From NCBI GenBank assembly GCA_900552565.1, contig USAK01000001.1:96079-160078 (forward strand): a stretch of 64,000 bases of DNA, given 5' to 3'. Positions within the stretch are counted from its first letter, which is position 1, and each line of letters begins with the position of its first letter. A program made the position numbers and the translations under genes. The notes beneath the pieces are model-generated. The model worked only from the letters and a program-made list of their open reading frames with translations. It searched no databases and had not been told where the DNA came from. The stretch is from an uncultured Selenomonas sp. GTDB lineage: Bacteria > Bacillota > Negativicutes > Selenomonadales > Selenomonadaceae. Positions 25,322 through 33,886 of the stretch are shown here, in pieces.

Positions 25322-26395
25322 TCAGGCCTTGATGGCCCAGCGCAGTTTTGTCGAATGGGCACGACTGTTCTCGTAGCATTCCTCACGGCTCGGCCTTATG
25401 ACATCGCGGGCAATCTCCCGGTAGATGCCCTGCTGATGAAAGGCCTTGAACGCTTTCTTGACGATGCGGTCTTCACCGGAATGGAACGTCAGGATGGCCG
25501 CGCGGCCGCCCGGTGCCAATGCATCCGGCAGTTTCTCCATGAACTCGTAAAGGACCTCATATTCATGATTGACATCGATGCGCAGGGCCTGGAACACGCG
25601 CGCACTGCTCTTACGGATGATGTCGCGCCGCTCCGGCAGGTTCCCTTTTTCATCCCGCTGCAGGCGCACGCGCTGCAAAGCCTTTTCAATCACTTCATAT
25701 AAGGCCCGCGTCGTGCGGATGGCCGTGTGGCGCTCCGTGCGGACAATCTGACGGGCAATTTCCTCGGCGTACGGTTCATCGGCGTTTTCCTGCATCATGC
25801 CGACAAGTTCATCACAGCTCATCTGCTGCAGGCGGTCCGCCGCCGAAATGCCGGTTTCCGGATTAAGGCGCAGGTCTAAAGGACCGTCCGACTTATACGT
25901 GAAACCGCGTTCCGGATTGTCAATCTGCATCGAGGAAACGCCGAGGTCAGCCAGGACAAAGTCAAACGGTCCGACTTCTGCCGCCAGTTTATCGATTTCA
26001 CAAAAATTCATCTGCCGGCGCTCCCAGATGTCCGGCCCGTAACCCTGCTGACGGATGCGCGCTTCCGTCTTCTTCGATTCGATGGGGTCGACATCGCCGC
26101 CGTAGAGATGGCCTCTGCCCTGCAGTTCCTTGAGCATGGCCATGGTATGACCGCCATAGCCCAGTGTTGCATCAAAGCCCTGTTCTCCCGGCTTGATGGC
26201 AAGGATGCCAAGGATTTCTTTCACCATGATGGGGATATGCGTGCCTGCCGGCGTATTGCCCTTGGCACGGACATGGGCAATCTCATCTTTATATTTCTCC
26301 GGATGAAGTTCCTTGTATTTCTCTGCAAAATGGCGCGGATATTTGCCGCTGTAATGGATGCGCCGCTTATGCACGGGCTGTTCCTGTTCTGTCAT
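25322..26395 (-). CDS. rsmH: 16S rRNA (cytosine-1402-N4)-methyltransferase homologue
   Basis: 357 residues. The SAM site (GFDATLGYGGHTMAML), the motif DFVLADLGVSSMQID and the C-terminal APGGRAAILTFHSGEDRIVKKAF identify the RsmH/MraW family. A basic N-terminal extension of about 55 residues precedes the usual start of homology (HIPIMVKEIL), and the gene is not in a division-wall (dcw) cluster, so it may be the second, long RsmH type found in some Firmicutes. RsmI, acting on the same nucleotide, is encoded at 18146-19021. Confidence 0.85.
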   Translation of the reverse strand: MTEQEQPVHKRRIHYSGKYPRHFAEKYKELHPEKYKDEIAHVRAKGNTPAGTHIPIMVKEILGILAIKPGEQGFDATLGYGGHTMAMLKELQGRGHLYGGDVDPIESKKTEARIRQQGYGPDIWERRQMNFCEIDKLAAEVGPFDFVLADLGVSSMQIDNPERGFTYKSDGPLDLRLNPETGISAADRLQQMSCDELVGMMQENADEPYAEEIARQIVRTERHTAIRTTRALYEVIEKALQRVRLQRDEKGNLPERRDIIRKSSARVFQALRIDVNHEYEVLYEFMEKLPDALAPGGRAAILTFHSGEDRIVKKAFKAFHQQGIYREIARDVIRPSREECYENSRAHSTKLRWAIKA

Positions 26396-26528
26396 AATGC
26401 CAAGCCTGCCTTTCTTCTTTCTTATTATATATGTTTCAGCTGGTATTTTGTCGCCTTCCAGTATAACAAGGCTGTTTCCCGACTGTCAAAATAAAAATAA
26501 CTTTCCTCAGAAATGTGATATTTATCTC

Positions 26529-26557
26529 TTGACAGATATCCATTCGGACTCTATAAT
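26529..26557 (+). promoter_or_regulatory. Consensus promoter of the DAACS symporter gene
   Basis: TTGACA (26529-26534), 17 bases, TATAAT (26552-26557): a perfect sigma-A/sigma-70 match. The leader is about 58 bases. Confidence 0.85.
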
Positions 26558-26621
26558 GAATGACATATTAATCATATATGCTTTTAAGAACTTATCACAT
26601 CATTCAGAAAGAAGGTATATT

Positions 26622-27929
26622 ATGTCTGACCAGAATAACCAGTCGGTCGACTCCATCAAAGATGAAGTCCTCCGCAACCGCAAAGGCGGCCAGGCCAAGC
26701 AGATGATTCTGTGGTTCTCGGCCTTGATTCTCGGTGCCATCCTCGGCTGGCTGCAGATTCCGGCACTCAATGATCTCTTCAATTTCGTAGCCACGGTCTT
26801 CACCCGTCTGTTCCAGTTCATCGCTGTACCGACGATTGCCCTGGCTGTCATCACGACGCTCTCGGCACTCGGTGCCAAGAAAGATACGGGCCGTATCTTC
26901 GCGCACGCTGTCACGTACACGCTGCTGACGACGATTGCTGCAGCTTCCGTCGGCCTGATTCTCTACCTCTGGATTGCTCCGGGCAATCTGCCGGCTGACC
27001 TCATCGGCGCCGGCGCTTCGGATGTCCCGATGCAGAAACTTGGTTCCCTTTCCTACTATGACCACTTCCTGTCGGTCATCCCGAACAACATCCTGCAGCC
27101 GTTCCTCGCCGGCAATGTCCTTTCCGTCATGCTGATTGCTGCAGCTGTCGGCCTCGCTCTTGCCTTCATGCCGAAGACAGAAAACCGCGCCGTGCTGCTC
27201 AAAGGTCTCTACGGCCTGCAGGAACTGCTGTTCACGCTGATCCGCGCACTGCTCTGGGCTCTGCCGGCCGGCATCCTCGCCTTTGCTGCACAGCTCTCCG
27301 CACAGATTGAAGCTGGCGTCATCGTCGGTGCACTCGGCAAATACACGCTCGTCGTACTCGGCGGCAATTTCATCCAGTTCTTCCTCGTCATCCCGCTGTT
27401 CCTGCTTGCCCGCGGCCTCAACCCGCTCTACGTCTTCCGCAAGATGGCTCCGGCAATCGCCGTTGCCCTCTTCACGAAGAGCTCGGCCGGCACGCTGCCT
27501 GTCACGTTGGCTTCAGCTGAGGCACGCCTCAAGGTCAACCCGCGCGTATCCCGTTTTGTCCTGCCAATCTGCACGACCATCAACATGAACGGCTGCGCTG
27601 CGTTCATTCTCGTCACGTCGCTGTTTGTCATGCAGAATGCCGGCTTTGACCTTTCGCTCGGCACGATGATTACGTGGCTCTTCGTCGCTGTCCTCGCTGC
27701 CATCGGCAACGCCGGTGTCCCGATGGGCTGCTACTTCCTGACGCTTTCCCTCATGAGCTCCCTCGGTGCACCGCTCGGTCTCATGGGTGTCATCCTGCCG
27801 ATCTACACGATCATCGACATGATTGAGACGGCTGAAAACGTCTGGTCTGACTCCGCTGTCTGCGCGATGACGGACCACGACCTGCAGGGCAAGATTGAAG
27901 ATTCCCGCGAGGAACCTGTCGAAGCCTAA
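26622..27929 (+). CDS. Dicarboxylate/amino acid:cation symporter (DAACS family)
   Basis: 435 residues from the ATG at 26622, which has GAAGG upstream; the longer frame from 26358 would run through the promoter. It shows the family signatures: the Ser-rich loop (TKSSAGTLPVTLASAE) before a membrane helix and the NMNG motif (TTINMNGCAAF). Such carriers bring in glutamate, aspartate, Ser/Thr or C4-dicarboxylates with Na+ or H+. The substrate cannot be fixed from sequence. It is monocistronic and ends at a bidirectional terminator. Confidence 0.88.
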   Translation: MSDQNNQSVDSIKDEVLRNRKGGQAKQMILWFSALILGAILGWLQIPALNDLFNFVATVFTRLFQFIAVPTIALAVITTLSALGAKKDTGRIFAHAVTYTLLTTIAAASVGLILYLWIAPGNLPADLIGAGASDVPMQKLGSLSYYDHFLSVIPNNILQPFLAGNVLSVMLIAAAVGLALAFMPKTENRAVLLKGLYGLQELLFTLIRALLWALPAGILAFAAQLSAQIEAGVIVGALGKYTLVVLGGNFIQFFLVIPLFLLARGLNPLYVFRKMAPAIAVALFTKSSAGTLPVTLASAEARLKVNPRVSRFVLPICTTINMNGCAAFILVTSLFVMQNAGFDLSLGTMITWLFVAVLAAIGNAGVPMGCYFLTLSLMSSLGAPLGLMGVILPIYTIIDMIETAENVWSDSAVCAMTDHDLQGKIEDSREEPVEA

Positions 27930-27952
27930 GCATCTCCCATAAATACAGAACG

Positions 27953-27988
27953 AAAAATGCTATTCGTCAAACGGCGAATAGCATTTTT
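27953..27988. terminator. Bidirectional terminator
   Basis: AAAAATGCTATTCG / CGAATAGCATTTTTT between convergent genes. Confidence 0.88.
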
Positions 27989-27990
27989 TA

Positions 27991-28818
27991 TTAACGGAAC
28001 AAATACGGTGCCTGCTCAGGCGTCAAATCCACGATGAAATCTCCGGCGGAATACGGGGCAATGGCATACGCCCCATAATAGACGCGAATGCCGCCATCCG
28101 GCAGCATGGTCCAGACTACATCGCGGTCCCAATCGAGATAAGGATGCGCAAGCTCCAGCTGCGTGTCGATATTCTTCGTGAACGTCTCTATCTCACGGCC
28201 AGTGTACTGCGCACGGAAGGCAGCTGCCACAGCGGTAAGAAAGTCACGCCGGTTTGTCACGATATCGTGCAGGGCCAAAGGACGCCCTGTCGTGAGGTCG
28301 ACAGTCCAGGCGCGGTACACGTGATTTGGATGAGCACCGCCCGTATACGATTCCTGACGCAGGCAGAAACTCAGAATCCTGTTGTCAATACGGCTCCAGT
28401 TCACGACATTATCGTAGATATAGTACGGTGCCAAAATGGGATAACCGGCTTCCTGCATAGCGCGGACATCAGCGCGAAGTTTTTTGTCCGAGACCTGCCA
28501 GTTCGCGCGTTCCTCTGCGTTCCATTTCTGCAGGGCTGCGCGCAGTCCATGGCTCGCACCGTCTTTCGCCACGAGCTCTGGATAACGCCCCTGATAAAGA
28601 GCCCTGCCCATGCGGTCCTGCACAGAAATATCATGCTGGTGCACCGCAAATTCAGAGGTCTCTGCCACGGAGATTTCCTTGACATGTTCCTGTTTTTTGT
28701 CAGCTGCCGAAGCCGTCTCCGCTGCCTGCAGGCATTCCGGCAGCGCGCTGACGGCCGAAATGACGCTGCTGACACCGACGAGGAAAGCCACGGTGAGCGT
28801 ACGCCACAAATTTTTCAT
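27991..28818 (-). CDS. Secreted DUF3298/RsiV-like protein
   Basis: 275 residues with an N-terminal signal peptide (about 1-32). The C-terminal half has the DUF3298 layout, with SYTGGAHPNHVYRAWTVDL and TTGRPLALHDI, as in the extracytoplasmic part of anti-sigma factor RsiV. It lacks an N-terminal anti-sigma segment, so it is a free periplasmic or exported protein of unknown role; lysozyme binding is known for RsiV and is only a possibility here. Confidence 0.72.
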   Translation of the reverse strand: MKNLWRTLTVAFLVGVSSVISAVSALPECLQAAETASAADKKQEHVKEISVAETSEFAVHQHDISVQDRMGRALYQGRYPELVAKDGASHGLRAALQKWNAEERANWQVSDKKLRADVRAMQEAGYPILAPYYIYDNVVNWSRIDNRILSFCLRQESYTGGAHPNHVYRAWTVDLTTGRPLALHDIVTNRRDFLTAVAAAFRAQYTGREIETFTKNIDTQLELAHPYLDWDRDVVWTMLPDGGIRVYYGAYAIAPYSAGDFIVDLTPEQAPYLFR

Positions 28819-28882
28819 AGGGATTCCTCCATTCGTTTTTATTTTTGCTTCACTTATATTATAAGATAATTCTCACAAAATG

Positions 28883-28926
28883 AAAATCCCCCTAAGACAA
28901 GGAAAATTTCCTGTCGTAGGGGGATT
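28883..28926. terminator. Terminator after smpB
   Basis: AAATCCCCCTA / TAGGGGGATTT with a second inner stem (GGAAA/TTTCC), T-rich on both sides. Confidence 0.8.
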
Positions 28927-28948
28927 TATTCTTCTCTATACTATACGG

Positions 28949-29422
28949 TCAGTAGCGCTGACGGTCCTTAAGAGCACGCTCAATCTCGCGTTTGGCTGCC
29001 TTTTCGTGCAGGTCCTGACGCTTGTCGTAATTGTGCTTGCCCGAAGCAAGCGCGATTTCCATCTTGGCACGGCCGTGCTTGAAGTAAATCTTGAGGGGCA
29101 CGAGCGTGAAGCCCTTTTCGCGCGTCTTGGCAAAGAGCTTGATGATTTCGGACTTATGCATCAGGAGCTTTCTGCGGCGCAGCGGGTCGTGATTAAAGAT
29201 ATTCCCCTGGTCGTACGGACTGATATGGAGATTCTCCACAAAAATCTCGTTATTCTGGATGCTCGCATAGCTGTCCTTGAGATTAGCGCGGCCGGCGCGC
29301 AGGGATTTGACTTCTGTGCCCTGCAGCGCGATGCCGGCCTCATATGTTTCGTGTATGAAGTAATCATGACGGGCCTTGCGATTCTCGCAGACCGTCTTGA
29401 TGCCTGCATTCTTTCTTCCCAT
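28949..29422 (-). CDS. smpB: tmRNA-binding protein SmpB
   Basis: 157 residues. Typical motifs are [22 protein letters not shown], the KHNYDKR segment and a basic C-terminal tail. It delivers tmRNA to stalled ribosomes. The start at 29422 (MGRKN) has AGGTGA upstream. It is downstream of rnr in the conserved secG-est-rnr-smpB order. I saw no ssrA in the sequence after it. Confidence 0.95.
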   Translation of the reverse strand: MGRKNAGIKTVCENRKARHDYFIHETYEAGIALQGTEVKSLRAGRANLKDSYASIQNNEIFVENLHISPYDQGNIFNHDPLRRRKLLMHKSEIIKLFAKTREKGFTLVPLKIYFKHGRAKMEIALASGKHNYDKRQDLHEKAAKREIERALKDRQRY

Positions 29423-29452
29423 TGATCTCACCTGAGTGGTTATATATTGGTC

Positions 29453-32167
29453 TTATTTATTGGAAGCCGTACCGCCTTCCGTCTTGCGATGCGGGCGCGG
29501 ACGATGCTTCGGTGCCGTCTTAACTTTTTCCTGCTTTGCTTCCTCATGCTGGCGGTGCTCATGGTAGCCCGGCGGGTCCGGCCAGACGGCGCTGTTGAGT
29601 CCCGTGACGGTCACGCGGTGGTAATCGCGGTCGCGGCCGTTTTCGCGGTCACGGCGTTCCTGGCGGTTGCCCGTGCGTTCGCCGCGGTTCTTATGCTCGC
29701 GGTGTTCCTCCCTGCCACGGCGGCTGTGGTCGCGCGCCGGCGCATCTGCCTTCGGCAGTTTTTCGCCCGAGGCGCCGCGGTTCTTTTTGCCGTGGCTGCG
29801 CTTTTTCTTGGGAGCTTTCTCATCGCCGGTATCGGACAGATTCGCGATGATGTCATCGAGCGGACGGCGCGGCGGGCGTTTGCTGCTGCCCTGACGGCTC
29901 TCACCGCGGCTGCCGCGTTTTGCGCTACCGCCTTTGCCATTCGCCGGTGCAGCGTCCTTGTCTTTTGCCGGCTTCGGCCCCTTGCTGCGGCCGCCGCGCA
30001 CGGCATTTTTCATGGCCAGCGGGTCATAAGCGCCGTTGTCCTTGAGCACGAAGTCGAGATTGCGCTCTTCGACGTTGGCGCGCACGAGCAGGACCTCGAC
30101 CTCATCGCCAAGACGGTAAGCCTTGTTAGTACGCTCACCGACCATCGCGAACTGCTCTTCACGGTATTCATAGTAGTCATTGACCATCGTCGAAACGTGT
30201 ACGAGGCCTTCAACGCCGTTATCGAGCTCGACAAAGATGCCAAAGGCTGTGACGCCGCTGATGATGCCGGAGAATTCCTCCCCGACAAACTGAGCCATGT
30301 ACTCAATTTTCTTCATATCCGTCGTCTCACGCTCGGCTTCAATGGCAATGCGCTCGCGTTCCGATGCGTGGTCGGCAATCTCCGGCAGCATCGTGCGGAG
30401 TTTTGCCTGACGCTCGGCAGGAATCGTCCCCGTTGCAAACGTCTCACGCAGCAGACGGTGAACGATGAGGTCCGGATAGCGGCGGATTGGGGAGGTAAAA
30501 TGCGTATAGTAGCGCGCAGCGAGGCCGAAATGACCAAGGCTCATATCGCTGTAGCGCGCCTGCTGCATCGAACGCAGAGCCACCGTGCTGATGATGCGTT
30601 CCTCCGGTCTGCCCTTGACTTTCTCGAGGACCTGCTGGACATCCATCGGCTTGATGTCGCCGGTTTCCGACGGATGGATAAACAGGCCGAATGCCCCTAA
30701 AAGATTGTTGAGACGTTCGATTTTCTCATCCGACGGCTGTTCATGCACGCGGTACATGAACGGCTGATGCTTCGTGTCCATATGACGGGCAACCGTTTCG
30801 TTGGCAATCAGCATGCACTCTTCGATGATGGATTCCGCAAGCGAGCCTTCGCGCTTGATGAGGGCTACCGGATGTCCCTTTTCATCGAGTTTGACCTTGA
30901 CTTCCGGCACATCGAAATCAATCGAGCCGCGGCGGTGGCGCTTGGCCTTGAGGACATTGCGCAGGTCTTCCAGTGTCATGAGCATCTCGCGGATGTCCTG
31001 ATTGTCCGAATAGAACGGTTCCTCTTTATCGACGAGCACTTTGTTGACGATATTGTACGTCAGGCGGCGATAAACGTGGATGACCGTCGGCACAATCTCG
31101 TAGCTCGTGACTTCGCCTTCCGGCGAAATCTGCATCTCGCAGGCCATCGACAGGCGGTCGACGCCGGCATTGAGGCTGCAGATGCCGTTGCTGAGTTCCT
31201 TCGGCAGCATCGGGATGACACGGTCGACGAGGTAAACACTCGTGCCGCGCTCACGTGCTTCGCGGTCAAGCGGCTGATTTTCACGCACGTACCAGCTGAC
31301 ATCGGCGATATAGACACCGAGGAAGAACGAGCCGTCCGGATTGCGGCGTGCAAAGACGCCGTCATCGAGGTCCTTTGAATCCTCACCATCGACCGTGACA
31401 ATTGGCAAATCGCGGCGATCGCGGCGGCCGCGGTATTCTTCAGGCGACGGCTCCTGCTCCATGGCACTGGCTGCTGCCTGCACGTCCTCGGGGAACGTCT
31501 CTGAGAGGTCATACTGGCGCATGACCGAAAGGACATCGACGCCGGGGTCGCCGACTTTGCCGAGGACTTCAATGACCTTGCCTTCCGCATTGCGGCGGCG
31601 GTCCGGCCACTTTGTAATCTCGACGACGACCTTGCTGCCTGTCTTGGCCCCATGGAACGCTTTTTTCGGCACGAAGACATCTTGACTGAGCTTCGTATTG
31701 TCCGGCGTCACGAAGCCAAAGGTCTTGCTGCTCTCGAAGGTACCGACGATTTTCTCGTTGGCGCGTTCGAGGATGCGGATAATCTCGCCCTCGCGCGAAC
31801 GGCCTTCTTCTGCAGCCGGCGTCACGCGGGCGACGACGCGGTCGCCATGCATCGCCGTATTGAGGTCGGCGCCCGGTACGAATACATCCGTTTCTTCTTC
31901 AAAATCACGCACATCCGGAATGATGAAGCCAAAACCTTTGGCCGTCATCGACAGGCGTCCGACCACGAGGTGCATACGGCTCGGGATGCCGTAGAGGTCG
32001 CTGCGGTTCTTGATGATGGCGCCTTCTTTTTCAAGCTCCTCGAGAGCTGCGCTGAACTCTACGAGCTCTTCCGGCGTCAGCTGCATGCCTTCAGCCAGGT
32101 CCTCGGCCAAAAGCGGGCGATATGCCTTTTCATGCATATACGCTAAAATTCGTTCTTTTAAATCCAT
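29453..32167 (-). CDS. rnr: Ribonuclease R with a long basic C-terminal tail
   Basis: 904 residues. The order is a winged-helix domain (about 1-65), two cold-shock domains, the RNB catalytic domain (DGEDSKDLDDGVFA with the metal-binding Asp residues) and an S1 domain (FSGIISGVTAFGIFVEL). It degrades structured RNA 3' to 5' and cooperates with SmpB in trans-translation. About 200 residues after the S1 domain are a Lys/Arg/Gly-rich disordered tail with an island, VTVTGLNSAVWPDPPGYHEH, that is not low complexity. This makes it longer than most RNase R proteins. Confidence 0.93.
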   Translation of the reverse strand: MDLKERILAYMHEKAYRPLLAEDLAEGMQLTPEELVEFSAALEELEKEGAIIKNRSDLYGIPSRMHLVVGRLSMTAKGFGFIIPDVRDFEEETDVFVPGADLNTAMHGDRVVARVTPAAEEGRSREGEIIRILERANEKIVGTFESSKTFGFVTPDNTKLSQDVFVPKKAFHGAKTGSKVVVEITKWPDRRRNAEGKVIEVLGKVGDPGVDVLSVMRQYDLSETFPEDVQAAASAMEQEPSPEEYRGRRDRRDLPIVTVDGEDSKDLDDGVFARRNPDGSFFLGVYIADVSWYVRENQPLDREARERGTSVYLVDRVIPMLPKELSNGICSLNAGVDRLSMACEMQISPEGEVTSYEIVPTVIHVYRRLTYNIVNKVLVDKEEPFYSDNQDIREMLMTLEDLRNVLKAKRHRRGSIDFDVPEVKVKLDEKGHPVALIKREGSLAESIIEECMLIANETVARHMDTKHQPFMYRVHEQPSDEKIERLNNLLGAFGLFIHPSETGDIKPMDVQQVLEKVKGRPEERIISTVALRSMQQARYSDMSLGHFGLAARYYTHFTSPIRRYPDLIVHRLLRETFATGTIPAERQAKLRTMLPEIADHASERERIAIEAERETTDMKKIEYMAQFVGEEFSGIISGVTAFGIFVELDNGVEGLVHVSTMVNDYYEYREEQFAMVGERTNKAYRLGDEVEVLLVRANVEERNLDFVLKDNGAYDPLAMKNAVRGGRSKGPKPAKDKDAAPANGKGGSAKRGSRGESRQGSSKRPPRRPLDDIIANLSDTGDEKAPKKKRSHGKKNRGASGEKLPKADAPARDHSRRGREEHREHKNRGERTGNRQERRDRENGRDRDYHRVTVTGLNSAVWPDPPGYHEHRQHEEAKQEKVKTAPKHRPRPHRKTEGGTASNK

Positions 32168-32193
32168 ACTCTTTTCTCCAATAGGTTAATTTG

Positions 32194-32979
32194 TTATCCG
32201 TTTCTCGCTGCCGTCTGTCCTGAAACCTTTGCGGTCTGCGTTGTTCTGGAGACAAATGCTGCCGCACTTTCAAAAACAAGGTCCCGTTCCTCGCCGACGG
32301 GAATCAGATGGCCTGAGGACTTGAGCCAGACCAGCGGTTTTTCCCTGCTGCCCAGATGCTCGCGAAGATATAAGGCACTTTCTGCATCGGCGGTTCTGTC
32401 GTTAAGGCTGTGCAAAATCAGGGCAGGCATCTTAATTTGTGGCAGGACGTGCTTCGCCCGTTCGATGAGCCCCAGCATTTCGTGAACGCCTTCGAGCGGC
32501 ATGCTGCGGTACGTATGATTGACCGCAGGCGGTACATTGCGCAGTTTTCTTCTCGCCTTGGGGACGAACTGACCGTGGCATACGTCACGCGGCGGCAGCA
32601 TCGCAATGCCGCTTTCCTCAGCAATGTAGATAGGCGCCGACATCGAGATGACCCCCACTGCTTCTTTTTCCGCGGCCAGCAGCAGGGCCAAAATGCCCCC
32701 CATGGAATGGCCTGCCACGACAATCCGGTCGCAGGCCCCCTGCAAAATGGCGTAGCCGTCACGCGCCGAATCGAGCCAGTCTTCTCCTGTCATATGGCTC
32801 ATGTCCTCTACCGTCGTACCATGGCCGGCAAGGCGCACACCGAGTACGCTGAAGCCTTCGGCCTGCAGGTATTTTCCCATGAGCAGCAGTTCCGCCGGCA
32901 GTCCCGTAAAGCCGTGAATGAGCAGGACTCCGGTCCTGCCCCCCGGCAGGAAGAAAGGCTCTGCGCCTTCCATAATCAT
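32194..32979 (-). CDS. est: Alpha/beta hydrolase, carboxylesterase (YvaK-like)
   Basis: 261 residues. The oxyanion region is LLIHGFTGLPAEL, the nucleophile elbow is AGHSMGG, and the His lies in LKSSGHLIPV. Such enzymes cleave short-chain esters or monoglycerides. The ATG at 32979 has a GAGGGGGG site 7 bases upstream; the longer frame to 33018 crosses a hairpin. It lies between secG and rnr, as in Bacillus subtilis. Confidence 0.85.
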   Translation of the reverse strand: MIMEGAEPFFLPGGRTGVLLIHGFTGLPAELLLMGKYLQAEGFSVLGVRLAGHGTTVEDMSHMTGEDWLDSARDGYAILQGACDRIVVAGHSMGGILALLLAAEKEAVGVISMSAPIYIAEESGIAMLPPRDVCHGQFVPKARRKLRNVPPAVNHTYRSMPLEGVHEMLGLIERAKHVLPQIKMPALILHSLNDRTADAESALYLREHLGSREKPLVWLKSSGHLIPVGEERDLVFESAAAFVSRTTQTAKVSGQTAARNG

Positions 32980-33007
32980 CCCATATCCCCCCTCTGCAAG
33001 AAAATTT

Positions 33008-33027
33008 CCCCTGCTCAAGAGCAGGGG
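33008..33027 (-). terminator. Hairpin between secG and est
   Basis: CCCCTGCTC / GAGCAGGGG (perfect, tiny loop) followed by AAATTTTCTT on the minus strand. It may act as a partial terminator or a processing site. Confidence 0.5.
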
Positions 33028-33039
33028 ATCAAGCGTTTA

Positions 33040-33267
33040 TCAGTTCGTCATGCGCGCAATCACGATGGTGATGACTGCAAACAGGATGGCGAAAATCACG
33101 GTCACACGGGCCAGCAGCGCATCCATGCCACGAGCCTTGCTCGAAAAGACGGTATCAGCACCGCCGCCCATACCGCCCATACCAGCGGATTTAGCTTCCT
33201 GTCCGAGAATCGACGCAATCAGGATGATGCAGACAATCGCATCAAGTATCATCAAAATGGTAAGCAA
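33040..33267 (-). CDS. secG: Preprotein translocase subunit SecG
   Basis: 75 residues from a TTG start at 33267, placed 8 bases after AAGGGGG; this gives the usual SecG length. Two membrane helices flank a Gly-rich loop (GMGGMGGGADTVFSSKARGMDALLARVT), which is the SecG signature. It is part of the SecYEG channel. The ATG at 33312 is in frame but would add 15 unlikely residues. Confidence 0.9.
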   Translation of the reverse strand: MLTILMILDAIVCIILIASILGQEAKSAGMGGMGGGADTVFSSKARGMDALLARVTVIFAILFAVITIVIARMTN

Positions 33268-33336
33268 AAGATTGGCCCCCTTAAAATATAAGCGAATTAC
33301 TCCTTTAATCATATCATAGAATGCGTTCGTTCCGCA

Positions 33337-33378
33337 ATAAAAATGGCCGAAACCTTTTCACTGAAAGGTTCCGGCCAT
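33337..33378 (-). terminator. Terminator after the small gene at 33443
   Basis: ATGGCCGGAACCTTT / AAAGGTTTCGGCCAT followed by TTTTATT on the minus strand. Confidence 0.8.
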
Positions 33379-33442
33379 CTTGTGCCTGTCGTTGTACGTC
33401 TTTTGCTGCATCGTATGCTTCATCCCTTTCCCCCCATCCGTG

Positions 33443-33655
33443 TCAGTTATCCCGCGTCACCGCCGAATCTGCATCGTTTTTCTGCTGGGAAAGAGGGATG
33501 CCATTGTAGCATTTACTAGAATATTTCGCGGAAAAATAAACGGTCTTGTCATTTGCCTCAGCAAACGTGTAGGAGCCATGTACCATGTACATATAGTCGT
33601 CACAGCTGCGACGGCCGCGCTCCGGCTTCGGCGTCATCGTATCCAGCCAACCCAT
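33443..33655 (-). CDS. Small protein of unknown function
   Basis: 70 residues, not recognised. A strong ribosome site (AAAGGAGG, 7 bases before the ATG), a promoter (33693-33721) and its own terminator make it a convincing gene despite its size. It is hydrophilic, with two Cys and a Tyr-rich middle (DDYMYMVHGSYTF, YFSAKYSSKCYNG), and has no signal peptide or membrane helix. Confidence 0.65.
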   Translation of the reverse strand: MGWLDTMTPKPERGRRSCDDYMYMVHGSYTFAEANDKTVYFSAKYSSKCYNGIPLSQQKNDADSAVTRDN

Positions 33656-33692
33656 AGATACTCCTCCTTTTATTTATTCCAATTCTATTCAT

Positions 33693-33721
33693 ATAATACC
33701 ACATTGTTATCAAAATCTCAA
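33693..33721 (-). promoter_or_regulatory. Promoter of the small gene at 33443
   Basis: Minus strand TTGAGA (33716-33721), 17 bases, TATTAT (33693-33698), the latter preceded by TGG. Confidence 0.65.
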
Positions 33722-33795
33722 CGATTTTGAACGAAAAATTTTTGTTTTATACAGATTTATCGTATTATATCTTCTATTAATGCACAATCGTATGC

Positions 33796-33836
33796 AAAAA
33801 GAAGAACCAGCCGGAATAATTCCTGCTGATTCTTCT
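33796..33836 (-). terminator. Terminator after pyk
   Basis: AGAAGAATCAGC / GCTGGTTCTTCT followed by TTTT on the minus strand. Confidence 0.75.
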
Positions 33837-33886
33837 AAAAGTGTCAGTATGTTTTACCGCAAGATGCTTCTGCCTGCCGGCAAAAA

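Noticed and set aside
28819..28948. tmRNA (ssrA) next to smpB
   Set aside because: The gap is too short and holds only a terminator and a promoter.
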